NCBI RefSeq assembly: GCF_016545825.1
Contig: NC_052619.1
Location: forward strand, 65,978,115 to 66,042,114
Origin: Eucalyptus grandis
Lineage: Eukaryota > Streptophyta > Magnoliopsida > Myrtales > Myrtaceae
DNA length: 64,000 bases
Reading direction: 5' to 3'
The translations under genes were made by a program, and so were the position numbers. The notes beneath the pieces were generated by a model that worked only from the letters and a program-made list of their open reading frames with translations, had not been told where the DNA came from and did not search any database. Positions 53,768 to 64,000 of the stretch are shown here, one piece after another (positions within the stretch are counted from its first letter, which is position 1; each line of letters begins with the position of its first letter).

Positions 53768-54484
53768 TCAAGATCTGGCCTCAAGCAACATTCGCTTGTT
53801 AACCCTAGCAATGAACGCTTCAACTCTCCTATTCAATTCCTCGGCAGGCAATTCCTCCTCCTCCTCCTTACCCTTCTCCAACAATTTCCTTGTCCCTTCT
53901 GCTTTCACTTCTTCAACACCGTGGTCATCTTTGCCCTTCTCCAACAATTTCCTTGTCCCTTCTGCTTTCACTTCTTCAACTCCGTGGTCATCTTTACCCT
54001 TCTCCAACAATTTCCTTGTCCCTTCTGCTTTCACTTCTTCAACTCCGTGGTCTTCTATAGTAAAGTCCTTAGAATCCCTCTCCTTATCGTTTTTCTTCTT
54101 CGGAATGGAATCGTATGCTATGAAACCCTTCTTGACTGGACTGATTCGGTTGATGTATTCAGCATAGAGATCGTCGGCCATAGAGGAGGGTGAGGACCGG
54201 AGTCTCGATTCACCAATGAGGAACACGATGATGGCATTAACCACCAAAAAGAGGCATTTCGGGTGAAGGAAGGTCGACTTCATGTGAGGAAGCGTGACGG
54301 ATAGAAAATGATTCATGTAAGGCTCTAGGGAGGATGAGGGAAGAGAAAAATGGTTAGAACAGGCTAAAATGCACATCGATGCGGTGAGAAGATTGAGAAT
54401 CAGATGGTTATCGGATGGGCCGCGGTGGCTGCTCTTGTGTTTCTTCATGGATCTGAGCTTTCTTACTCTATAAGATCGATCCAT
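53768..54484 (-). CDS. DUF4408/DUF761 domain protein with 21-residue tandem repeats
   Basis: Intronless, 238 aa. Two hydrophobic segments (about 27-45, LILNLLTASMCILACS, and about 75-93, CLFLVVNAIIVFLIGES) form the DUF4408 region typical of small plant membrane-associated proteins. The C-terminal ELNRRVEAFIARVNKRMLLE is the DUF761 signature. Between them a 21-residue unit (DDHGVEEVKAEGTRKLLEKG plus K) is repeated three times almost identically, followed by a Glu run. The start at 54484 is preferred over the upstream Met at 54598 because a TATA box lies at 54602-54610, which would put the upstream Met outside the transcript. Function is unknown; relatives are often annotated as stress- or wound-responsive cotton fibre-like proteins. 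No neighbouring gene suggests a role. Confidence 0.82.
   Translation of the reverse strand: MDRSYRVRKLRSMKKHKSSHRGPSDNHLILNLLTASMCILACSNHFSLPSSSLEPYMNHFLSVTLPHMKSTFLHPKCLFLVVNAIIVFLIGESRLRSSPSSMADDLYAEYINRISPVKKGFIAYDSIPKKKNDKERDSKDFTIEDHGVEEVKAEGTRKLLEKGKDDHGVEEVKAEGTRKLLEKGKDDHGVEEVKAEGTRKLLEKGKEEEEELPAEELNRRVEAFIARVNKRMLLEARS
53871..54059 (-). repeat. 3 x 63-bp in-frame minisatellite
   Basis: Three units (53871-53933, 53934-53996, 53997-54059) differ at only a few bases and keep frame, encoding the 21-residue repeats of the DUF4408 protein. The near-identity points to recent expansion. Confidence 0.95.
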
Positions 54485-54601
54485 TTTCAATGTTTGGGGA
54501 GTGAGAAGGCAATAGAGGCACTTCTCTAGGAGGTTTGAAAGGAGAAGGTTAGAGAGAATTCTTTGCCGTCTGACTGAACATTGGAGAAGTGAATACATGG
54601 A

Positions 54602-54610
54602 CTTTATATT
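54602..54610 (-). promoter_or_regulatory. TATA box of the DUF4408 gene
   Basis: AATATAAAG on the minus strand lies about 120 bp upstream of the chosen ATG, placing transcription start near 54575. Confidence 0.5.
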
Positions 54611-54613
54611 AGA

Positions 54614-57600
54614 GGAGAAGGGATATTTTGGTGAGGTTCTGTATATTCCAATTATTATATGTACGCAATTCTAATAATGTGGGAAAAAGCTAAACTTTTA
54701 CAAAGGCATGATGGCACGGGTTGAAAATGTGCTCATTTGGGTGCTTTTGCTTTGGCCTCCCTTTACTTATTTATTTGTTTGTTTCTTTCTTTCTCTCTTT
54801 TTTGCTGTTTGCTTGTCTACAGCGTGCTCTAATGGTTTTGAAACAGCTTCAATGCTGCAAGCTGATTCTATCAGATCCTCCCTACAGTGCTGAAAAAAAC
54901 CCCTTCTTTCTCAATGGAACAGCTCATCTCTATCCCTTATGGTGTTAGCTTATTTAAATCCTACGAATTCCCTTAACAATCATCCCATCTTCGCCATATC
55001 TCGTCCCATCTTCTCCGGGTTAAAGCCAACTGTGTTTGGGCTTTAATAAGTTCCATGAGCAGTTTTATCGAGCTGAGCCGGGCCTTTCTCATGTTGTTGA
55101 CGAGCTTTAGCTCTTTATGCATCTTTCTCCCATTCTTTTCGTTGGTCAACAACTAGTATAATTCCCAAAGTATCCACCAGGACAATAAAATATAGGAAAA
55201 GGTAAGGGAAACGCCGGAGTTCCCTCCCTTGGGGTTTCATCAATGTTCGGTCTTCCACTAGGTATTACCCTAATTTCAACGTGCACAAAAATCAAGCTTG
55301 AAAGAGTTTATTAGAGTTTTTTTTAGTAAACATTAAAACTTTGGATCAAAGGACTTTAGGACTAGGAGTCCAAATGCTTTTCAGATTCTTCCAAACTCAT
55401 TCCTAGGCCCTCAAAATGAATAAAATTCTTCTTCCTCTATAGATCTTCTCTAAATCACATTAGCGAATCACTATGTGAACTCTTCTAATTACGTCAAGTA
55501 AGGTTAGATTTGTCCCAATTTTGTGCTTTAATTGAGTTAATGATAGCCTTAATTATTATTGGAACGATTTTCCCGTTATACGACATCACAAGTCACAATT
55601 AAAAGATGAAAAAGAAAAAAAGGTAAAAAGCATATAGCTCGTGCATCTTGTCTTTAGTATAAAAATAGAAAGCGAATGGAGAGCTGAGGACCAATGACAC
55701 TTCTCCATGCTTTTCTCAAGAGGTTTGGCACGCCTTTTTCCTTAATAATTGAAGAGTAGGTATTCGCTGCCGTTGAACTTGGGAACCACCTTGACAATTG
55801 GCAATATGAGTGGCAAATTTCTATTTCTAAAGACACTTGGCAACCCAACAACATGTAATACTCTATAGTGAGACGTATAATTTATATGGTCAAATCGATT
55901 TGAGGGTCATTGCGTGCATGGATTATTAGTTGGTGGCGGCAGCATCGTGGCCGTCCGACCTAAGTTTAATGCGTCAGGATTTATAGTTAACAACGGGATG
56001 ATTCCATCGGGCTATTCTCGCCACTCTATTGCTTGAAGTACTCCGATAACAGCTTCTCCAACGCATCAGCATGGGGATTAATTAGTCATCATAACGGTAT
56101 CGCTCGTCTAATTAAGGTCTTCCCTTTGTGAACACGGTTAGTCAAATCTCTTATATGAAGTAACTTCAAATTGAATTTTATCAGCTCGGGATTCAGCTTT
56201 ATTTTTAGGTGTGATTCCTCGTGGTTAGCTCAATTTTTTTCCAATCAATTCAAATCGTAATTTTCTTACTTGTGCCTCCCACGTCCCATCCTTTCCATAT
56301 GCTTAGATTATCACGACGAGTACGAGTTGTAACGCACGAGAGCTTCATTACATGCACAAGAAAACTCACAAAAGTCAGAGAATTGAAAATTATGGGGTCA
56401 CTTTAATGTGGAAGTGGAGATCGTGTGGTAAAGCACTCCACGAAAGACGTAATCAATCATGCGAAGTGGGTAGCTTCTTTCTTTCTTTCCCTTTGCGTTG
56501 CTTGATTGAAATAATGTCCTCCTTCCTTTTTCTCTTTCCCTTCGTTTCGTGTTTCCTCTTTAAGAATAGCTTTGGGCTTTTGTAGGGCATCGAAAGAAAG
56601 TTTCCAGGGAAACTCCTAGAGCTGGTTCTTTTGAACTTGGAAATTCGACCACGAGATGGTAAGCTGCTTTTGCGAGACGACGGATCTTATGATTCGATTC
56701 CCAAGCCGCAGATTCTTTGAGAAAAAGAGGGAGCGACCATGTGTGTTGCAGGTTCGAGGAAGGATCCCCGAGAGGTTGACAATAGGAAAAGTAGGACTTC
56801 AAGTTGCCTCTGCAGATTCGTTTTTGCACTGTTTAGCGACAATTATTGAGGAGACGCCTCTGGTTTTGGTGCTGTTAATAGAAGCACGCTGGTTTACGGC
56901 ATAAAGACACTAAGGAGATTATAAATGTTTAAATGTTCCGTACTGTGTTTACTTTAATACTAAAAGTTTTCGCCAAAAAGTTTTGGAGAAAAACTCACTT
57001 AAGTGTTTTCAACGAAATTTTGGCCAAAACTAGTACATGAAAACTATTACTTAAGTGTTTTCAACGAGAAATTTTGGCCAAAACAAGTACGTGACTTTTT
57101 ATAATTGAAAGTTTTATTTGACGAGGCTTATTAATTTAATTAAGAAGGCGTCCAACGCGGACTTTTAAAAGGGGCTTGCCTAAACGACGTCGCATTAATG
57201 CCAGCATAAACCACATCGAACAAAGGCTGTTCTGCTTTTGAATCACAAGGGAGATCAGAACGCTGCCATTATGGCTATTTTGCATAAACGACAAGGTAGA
57301 GAGCATGACGACATGAACGACGTCGCACGTCGCTTCCTTCCTTGCGTTTTGTTCAACGCGTTCAAGGCTTGTATTTTCACTCTCTCCCTCATTGTCATTG
57401 ACGTTTCGCTATCGCTCGGTAGCCATCGCTTGGTCGCCATCGATTGCTATATCTCTCGCTCTCACTCAGTCACTCTCATCCTCTGTCACTCTGCTCAAAT
57501 GGCAAGGGAAAGATTTAGGGCTTGGTGGTTGGAGGGAAAAATTAGGGCTCAGCTCGATCCTTGGAGGAAGATTTGGGGGCTTTTACTCTCTACTTACAAA

Positions 57601-58560
57601 ATTGAGCTGTTAATTTTGGGCAAACTGAATTAGGGTTTCCATATCAAGTTGAATGGTTGTTAGAATTTCAATTTGGGAATTTCTTTCAAGTTGTGATGCA
57701 GGGTTTCTATTGGGGGCAAACATTGTAGATTATATCACTAAGGAATCTATATACTAACTAGGCATGCACGAGCCAAGTCGGATAAATAAATTAATAAATT
57801 ATGGCCATATCGGATTTTTTGCAACTCAAATTAAAGTTGATTGTTAAGTAATCATTTTTTTAAATGGCTTTTAAGTGATCCCAAAAAAAAAAAACTTTTA
57901 GCACTAAAATGAACACCATATGAAATTTTTAGCACTTTTATTGTCTTTATATCATAGAATTCTATTAAGTTATCTTAATTTCGGTATTTTAAGAATGGGC
58001 CATGTCAATCATTTACGTGTTTCTTAATTACCAATGTTTAACCTTAACCCAACAAAAGAATTATATCCTACGTCTCTTCATTGACCTACCATCATCCCCT
58101 CACCATCTCGCTACCATTGTTGACACAGCTTCCATTTGAGCCTTGTACAAAAATCTTTATATTGAAAGACAACATTCAACATTTTTATACAATTCGTGGA
58201 CTAAATAAATATGTATAAAAGGTCCATAGACGAAATTGAACAAATCAAAAGTTCAAAGACGATAATATGCATTAGACTAAAGTCTAAGAACCACATTAAA
58301 TAAATTTAAAATTTATGGACCACATTATATATTGGGCCAAAGTTCATGAAGTAGTTGTGTCATTATCCCAATTTCATGTGAATCCCTACCTCATTTGATA
58401 ACAATTATCGCAAATTGGGTACAAACAAACCGAATCATCTATATGAGGGAGGAGAAGAGCCCCCAAGTAACGTATTGAGCTCAAGTTTACTCTATTTTTC
58501 TCATCGTGTCCATAAACAATAAAACTTAAAAGGAACGAATCGATACGATAGGATAATTAT
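54614..58560. other. Intergenic spacer
   Basis: About 3.9 kb between the DUF4408 and HIPP genes. A 131-codon plus-strand frame at 57238-57633 and an 89-codon minus-strand frame at 56560-56829 have no recognised domain, and splice-site or promoter context is absent. No gene is supported. Confidence 0.45.
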
Positions 58561-58629
58561 ATTATTCCTTTGTGCGGCAGTGAAACAGCTAAAAAAAAGA
58601 GGAACCGTGCCAAGAAATCTTTCCCATGT

Positions 58630-59809
58630 TTACATGGCGGAACAAGAATGGACATTCTCGTCGTTGAAAGCATTCTCCCAGCAGTGACAGCAGAGGTTGT
58701 TCATGCAGCACTGAGAGCACGGACAAGGACATTGAACCCAGTAGTGAATCAAACGGACAGCATCCTCCTTCTCCTCGCCTTTCTTCTTCTTCTTCTGCTC
58801 CTCCTCCTCCTCCTCTTTCTTCTCCTTCTTATTCGCTTCGCCTTTCTTCTTCTCCTCCTCGCCTTTCTTATCCTTCTTCACTTCCACCTTCACGATCTCC
58901 GCTTGCTTGCCTGTTTTTTTCTTGATGTACTCCATGAGCTTCGGCGGCTCGACAGCCCCTTTGACAGCCACCGTTCCCCCGGCCATGTCCGGTTTCACAG
59001 ATAGAACACCTGATATAGGAACATAGGGCACACGCAAGTGTATATTAGGAATTTATTGCATAATTAACAAGAAGATATCACCTTCCATTTGGTAGATGCT
59101 CTTCTTGATATCACGCACGCAACCCTCGCAGTGCATGAAAATCTTGAGCACTACTGTTTTGACCGGAATCTGCAATTATAGAAAATTATCATTAACCTTA
59201 GAACGGAATATCGATCTTGCCTAGGTTGTAATGCATAAAAATCAGATATGCTGGTAAAAATCAAACCTCTTCCTTCTTCTTCTCTTCTTCTTTCTTGGCC
59301 TTTGGGAGTTCTGGGCTTATTAGCTCGGCATTTTTGTTAAATTTCTTCCTCAACCTCTCCAATACCTCCACAATATCCACACTTTCGCCCTTGACAATGA
59401 CCTCGTGTTTCTCCGTATCTGTGACAATCTCTTCGACACCTAATTTCACCACGCAAAATTTTATTTTTTTTCCTGACGAGAAAAACAGCAAAAGTGGACT
59501 ACTGTGTATGATGGAAATAATGCTCGACGTTCAATGAAAATATGTAAAATTAACTTTCCTATCCCTTGCGTTTTCTAAAATGAGGGAACGTAATGAACAC
59601 GACAGCACGGGATATGACTTGGAATTTCTTCGTTTTCTGCAATTGAAATGGCTGCCCTAGACAAACAATGTTTCAAACACCAAATGAAAAGGAATGAAGG
59701 GAAATGCCGATGTACCGTCGAAACCTCTGAGGCAATTACGAACAGTGTCGGCGCATCCCTCGCAGTGCATGTTGACCTTTATCTTAACATCTTTTCCTTT
59801 GTTCGTCAT
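58630..59809 (-). CDS. Heavy metal-associated isoprenylated plant protein (two HMA domains)
   Basis: Four exons on the minus strand give 244 aa: 59716-59809, 59267-59439, 59082-59169 and 58630-59009. HIPPs are metallochaperone-like proteins that bind soft metals through HMA domains and attach to membranes through a C-terminal farnesyl group. HMA1 (about 6-75) has MHCEGCADTVR and HMA2 (about 90-155) has MHCEGCVRDIK, so both CxxC metal sites are intact. They are joined by a Lys/Glu-rich linker (KKEEEKKKEE). A second Lys/Glu-rich stretch follows HMA2. The protein ends in CSAM, a CaaX farnesylation box, after a Cys-dense stretch (CPCPCSQCCMNNLCCHCW) that is richer in Cys than most family members I recall. 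The donor after exon 2 (GAG then GTTTGA) is weak, and reading through it would end the protein after one more codon. Confidence 0.92.
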
Positions 59810-59899
59810 GTTCTGCACCAGCTATTCGCAATGACTAGCAAAAATTTACAGCAAAACGAACAGCGAAATTAGTTTATGATGTGCTCCTCCTTATTTAAT

Positions 59900-62800
59900 G
59901 TATAAGCACAATCGCTTGCCTTCTCCCTAATTTATTGGTATATCTAGTTTCCTGATTAGTTCGATTTTTCGCCCATTACGCTTGTTTCATTCTTGTTATG
60001 AATGGATTTCGATCATTCAGAGTTTATGAGTCCATTCTGGCGAAATTTGGTCTTAATGGCCTATCAAAAAAATGTGAATTTTGTCGACGATACACATACA
60101 AAAGCTTGAGCAAATTAGTTTTTGTACAAGCACCGTACATTTTTGACATATGTAAATAACTAGATAATATAGTTATAGGCATTATGTGTAAACAGGATCT
60201 CTCTATGTGTAAAGAGGTCGGTGATAAATGCATTAAAATAGATATTTCACTATGAGAGGACCGAATGAACATATTCTTATGTTCTTAGGCAAGCAAATTG
60301 CATGCTGTGAAGGAATCCAACTTAAGATTTTATGGATAACTCATGGTGATGTGGATTGAGAAGATTTGATACTAATGTCATGAGGAAAACTTAGGACATG
60401 ATCAATGCTAATGGTAAATAATTTTTATATTATTTTTTTAATTTTTGACCCTCACCGAAAAAACACCCTAAATTTAAGGTAAGAAGTCACCAACCGAAAA
60501 GGCACTCTAGATTTGTCCTAGAAATAAAGAAATAGTTGAATCTTGTTTCCTTTACTTAGACAAACTTAGGATGAAAAAACAAGCCAGAGTTTATTTTATT
60601 TTTTTATATGTATCAACGCCGTTCGGAAAATTTGTCAAAGAAATGTTTTTGTTGACAGCGTCCAAGGGCATCGCTAAATATTATCATAAGTATTACATTT
60701 GCAGTACATTTGTTTGGTCAAGTAATTTTAAGAAGTTGAAATATAGAATATGGAGTGTGGTATTACACACAGTAAAAAAAGTAAATATGTACAAATTTGC
60801 CTTTTTAGATATTTGAAAAAAACCCTGTGAAAGTTTTGTTAAAAAGTCACAATTCATTGTTTTTGATTTTTTTTTTTTGAATAAAAATACCCTTATTGTA
60901 GTTTGGTTGCATTTCTTTTGCTGAAAATTACATGGTAAAAGAAAATAATTTCCATGAAAATCATTTTTAATGGTTAGTTTTTGTTGAGACAATTACCAAA
61001 AAAGTCTTAAACCTATTTCCAATTCAATTATAAATATTTTTTTGTGTCGATTCAATCTTTTATATTTGAACTGATTAAGTCAATCCAACAAATTTGGCTT
61101 GATGGTGCTTATGTGGACATTACTTGATGCTAAGCATCCGCCTAATGCCGATGTTTTTAAATTTTTTTATCAAATTTTATTTTCCTTTACTTTTTCTTTT
61201 CCCTTTTCCTGTTCTTCCTTCTTTTCTTTTTTTCTTTTCCACTTAATAGAGGGTAAGGCTCCAATGACACTCGCCAACAACTGAGCGAGCCTTGACATTA
61301 AAGGCAAAGCCTTGAACGGGAGATTTGTGATTTGCACGCACAAAGAGAGAGGGGGGCTTGAATAGTGGATTTGCAAGTCATTCATAGTTGATCATTACCC
61401 TCACCTAGCCTCACCAAGGCCTCATTAACCACCTTGCTCATGGCCTTGGGCCTTGCCTGGATTTGGGTAAGGTTAGGCGAGGGCCGTGATCCTTGCCGGT
61501 AGCTAGCAAGCCTCGCTAGCCACTAAGGGGAAAAGAAAAAATGAAAAAAAAAAAAGAGGAAAAGGAAAGAGAAAAAGAAAAAGAACAAAATTTAATAAAA
61601 AAGTTCATTACAAAAATTAAAAGTTACCATGTCCACGTCAATGCTATTGTCCAATGTCCAAGCTTTTGGCTTTTCATCGAGTCACCCAAAATTGTCCAAT
61701 GAATTGAATTGACATAAATGCAATATGTTTAGGATTTAATTTGCACAAAGAAAAAAAAAAATTAGGTCTAAATTAGTACCATTGCAATAAGTTTACAACT
61801 TTTTTGGTTATTTTCCCGTTTTCATTTATTTAATGATTTAGGGGAAGTGTTATCCTTCTTGCCTAGAAGGGAAGTTATTTCCCTTAAATCTAAGCTTGTT
61901 GTTCTTGGTTGATGGAAATTTTTTCATAAACTGATCAGTTTTCATTTACCGAAATACATCAAAAAGTCAAAGAACAATTTCTCCTCAAACGGACGTGCCA
62001 CTTATCAAGTATGCCAACTCCTGAGAGCATTTCTTCGTATTTTTCGATTAAAAATTTATTTTGAACCGCCATGATAAGTTGTTCAATTTAAACCCGAGAT
62101 TTACATGTTCAAAACGAAACAAGATCATGGCAAGCACTTGTAAGTCTAGGCCACACTCGATTAATTAGAAAAGATAGCCAAAATTGAGTTGATTCTAGGA
62201 ATGTAACCCCAAAATATTAAAAAAAATTAAAAATTTGATTGAACTTGTCAGGTACTGGGAGCCTCGGTCTTAGACCGCAGCGTTCAAACCCGATGGAGCT
62301 CGAAAGTTGTCCAAAATCACCAATGACCGGCATGCTCAAAAGCCGCTGAACCAAAGGTTAATTGATCAAGTTCTAAACCCTTACTCCTCTCGAAAAAGTA
62401 AATTAATGAAAAAGATGCATTTACGAAGGTTGTCATTACTTCAAAGAAGTAGATGGATTTGAAGGATGGGTTGCAAACTTGGTATCCCATCTGATGAACC
62501 ATTGATTGAGTCTATATTAACTTACCTTTGGCCTATATTTGAAAGTCACAGTCAAATTTGATTATATCTATCAAATGAATGTGTCAAATCAAGTAAAAAA
62601 TGGTCAAACCCAAATTGATCAATTTCCATGCAATCCAAATATAGTGGTTCATACTTGACTTAACACAAATTGATTAATTTCCATTCAAATCTCGTGAGTG
62701 GATCAAAAGTCATAGTTAGATTTGATTATACCTATCGAATGAATGGATGGAATCATGTAAAAATGGTGCAATCCAAATTGATTAATTTCCATGCAATTCT

Positions 62801-63370
62801 AATTTAGTGACCCTTACATAATCTAACACATATCCAATCCGATCTATATTACTAAAATACTTATATATTTAACTAAACGTAGAATAACTTATTCTCAAAC
62901 TAAGGTGAAAACAAGAAGTGAGCGAACGTGATAGAAAATGAGGGCAAGAGAGAACCATAGAATTAGATTGGGTGGGTCTAAGTAATTTATGAACTTATTT
63001 AACACCCACACTATCTTAGGTTTTACTATTCTAAATTTATTTATTGAATACAACAAACTCATCTAACAACCTAGCCTATCAAATACGAGTCAAAAAATAA
63101 ATTTATGATCCATGTTTAACATGTCTATATTTGATCAATTGCAGGCATCGAATCGGACGCAACCACATTAGCCCTAACAATTACCGCCGGACCAATACGT
63201 GATTAAAAAATATCTGGAATTTTCTATATGACTAAGGACCGACCAGGGCCCAAGAAGCAAATAATAATTTATGTTTCGGGGGCGAATCGCATCGATGCGC
63301 CTCAACCCTACGGACCTGTGGGCCTACTCAAGCGCTAGAAAACTCAACAGGCTAACTGGCTGGTGTATCT
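59900..63370. other. Intergenic spacer
   Basis: AT-rich spacer between the HIPP gene and the last gene. It contains one TIR-type element (60991-61812) and a diverged short duplication at about 62570-62690 and 62700-62810 (CAAATTGAT(C/T)AATTTCCAT shared). I see no gene. Confidence 0.45.
60991..61812. mobile_element. TIR-type element with GC-rich core
   Basis: The left end TACCAAAAAAGTCTTAAACC mirrors the right end AAGTTTACAACTTTTTTGGT (to about 61809). Sub-terminal blocks are also symmetrical (TTATGTGGACATTACTTGATG against CCATGTCCACGTCAATG in opposite sense). The core (61250-61530) is GC-rich with repeated GCCTTG/CAAGGC motifs. No transposase. The layout is the same as at 31274-32797. Confidence 0.6.
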
Positions 63371-63592
63371 ATCTTTCAATTAGGCATTGAATAATTTAAG
63401 AGAAAATAAAATCGAAGGAACTGGAAAACAAAAGAAGGGGTTAAAAAGAGAAAAACGACGCGATTCTCTAGTACAGGACGCATGGGGGACCGTGAGAGAG
63501 GGGCCGCTAATGAAAGCGCGACAAGTGGCGCGCACGCGCTCGGACGCGAGCGTCGACAGACAACCTTAGCGCCTCGGCGGGTGGTCCCCCCT

Positions 63593-63602
63593 CTATTATA
63601 AC
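63593..63602 (+). promoter_or_regulatory. Candidate TATA box of the last gene
   Basis: CTATTATAAC lies about 240 bp upstream of the ATG at 63841 and is followed by a CT-rich leader (63690-63835) of the kind seen upstream of the other genes here. Confidence 0.4.
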
Positions 63603-63840
63603 CTGGGAGACGGCCTCCCGTCCTTCTCTCCCCAGCGTCAGCCTTCTCTAGCAAGCTAATAATAACACCACCTCCCCAAGCAAAAAAATTACCCTACTTT
63701 CTCTCTCCTCATTTCATCATCTCCACCAACCCAAAATCTCTCCTTCCTTTCCCCCCTCTCTCTCTCTCTCTAGTTTCTCTCTCTTTGGCCGTCGCTCTTC
63801 AGCTCTTCCCTCTCTCGGACACACCCCCTCCGGAGCAGAG

Positions 63841-64000
63841 ATGAAGATAAAGAACAAGGGCAAAGTCCACCCGTCTCCTTCCTCCTCCTCCTCCTCTTCT
63901 GCTTCTGCTTCTGCTTCGCACTCCTCTTGCGGCAGCGCCACCAGCAGGGATGTCCTCTCCGTCTTGAAGCTCCTGCCGGCGGCCATCTTCGCCCTCGCCA
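63841..64000 (+). CDS. N-terminus of a Ser-rich plant protein, cut by window end
   Basis: The first 53 codons are present with no stop: MKIKNKGKVHPSPSS, a run of Ser/Ala, then SRDVLSVLKLLPAAIFALA. The ATG follows a long CT-rich leader and a candidate TATA box, which supports it as a true start. A basic KxKNKGKVHPSP start with a poly-Ser stretch and a hydrophobic LLPAAI segment resembles a plant-specific family of unknown function that I remember only vaguely. No function is proposed. The minus-strand frame over the same bases is taken as a shadow. Confidence 0.7.
   Translation, partial: MKIKNKGKVHPSPSSSSSSSASASASHSSCGSATSRDVLSVLKLLPAAIFALA

Noticed and set aside
53654..54193. 179-codon plus-strand frame with repeated FPCPFCFHFFN
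   Set aside because: It is the complement of the 63-bp repeats of the DUF4408 gene. The minus strand carries the known domains and a TATA box.
57238..57633. 131-codon plus-strand frame
   Set aside because: Hydrophobic, low-complexity Ser/Leu composition, no domain, and repeat-like surroundings.
62250..62300. tRNA-like GTTCAAACCC with nearby stem sequences
   Set aside because: No complete cloverleaf, and box A is missing.

Overview
The window looks like nuclear DNA from a woody eudicot. Gene bodies are intron-split with plant GT-AG junctions, coding exons are GC-richer than the AT-rich spacers, and every recognisable protein belongs to a plant family. Several spacer repeats resemble what I remember of Myrtaceae (Eucalyptus-like) genomes. 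That placement is recollection and was not tested.

Seven gene models can be supported. On the + strand: a ten-exon TRZ/ATZ-type amidohydrolase of the MTA/SAH deaminase group (9692-14955, 470 aa); a single-exon IQ+BAG co-chaperone (18670-20025, 451 aa) with a perfect heat-shock element just upstream; a seven-exon chloroplast cyclophilin of the CYP20-2 type (20890-24992, 257 aa); and the first 53 codons of an unrecognised Ser-rich protein cut by the window end (from 63841). On the - strand: a seven-exon four-ACT-domain ACR protein (34635-37222, 454 aa); a ten-exon plastid G6PD4-like glucose-6-phosphate dehydrogenase (44927-50515, 597 aa); a single-exon DUF4408/DUF761 protein with three 21-residue repeats (53768-54484, 238 aa); and a four-exon two-HMA isoprenylated metallochaperone, HIPP (58630-59809, 244 aa). 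That is eight loci counting the partial one. They are ordinary independent plant genes, not an operon or cluster. The only functional links are loose: plastid redox and photosynthesis for the cyclophilin and G6PD, and stress response for BAG and HIPP.

The rest is repeat-rich spacer. Bases 1-9500 are a mosaic of diverged local duplications, including a broken copy of the amidohydrolase gene's own 5' end at about 4650-4875. The 29.1-31.26 kb stretch is a hAT-like element nested inside an older relative. The inner one has clean 8-bp target duplications and carries an antisense piece of a host DUF641 (GIL1/IRKI-like) gene. Next to it lies a second terminal-inverted-repeat element split by an A-tailed insertion. 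Further TIR elements lie at about 15.6-16.4, 50.9-51.3 and 61.0-61.8 kb and inside introns of the amidohydrolase and G6PD genes. No tRNA, rRNA, CRISPR array or intact transposase was seen. The strongest leads are the nested gene-capturing element, the duplicated amidohydrolase 5' end, the heat-shock promoter of the BAG gene, and two orphan exon-like fragments at 33.7-33.9 and 53.3-53.5 kb.
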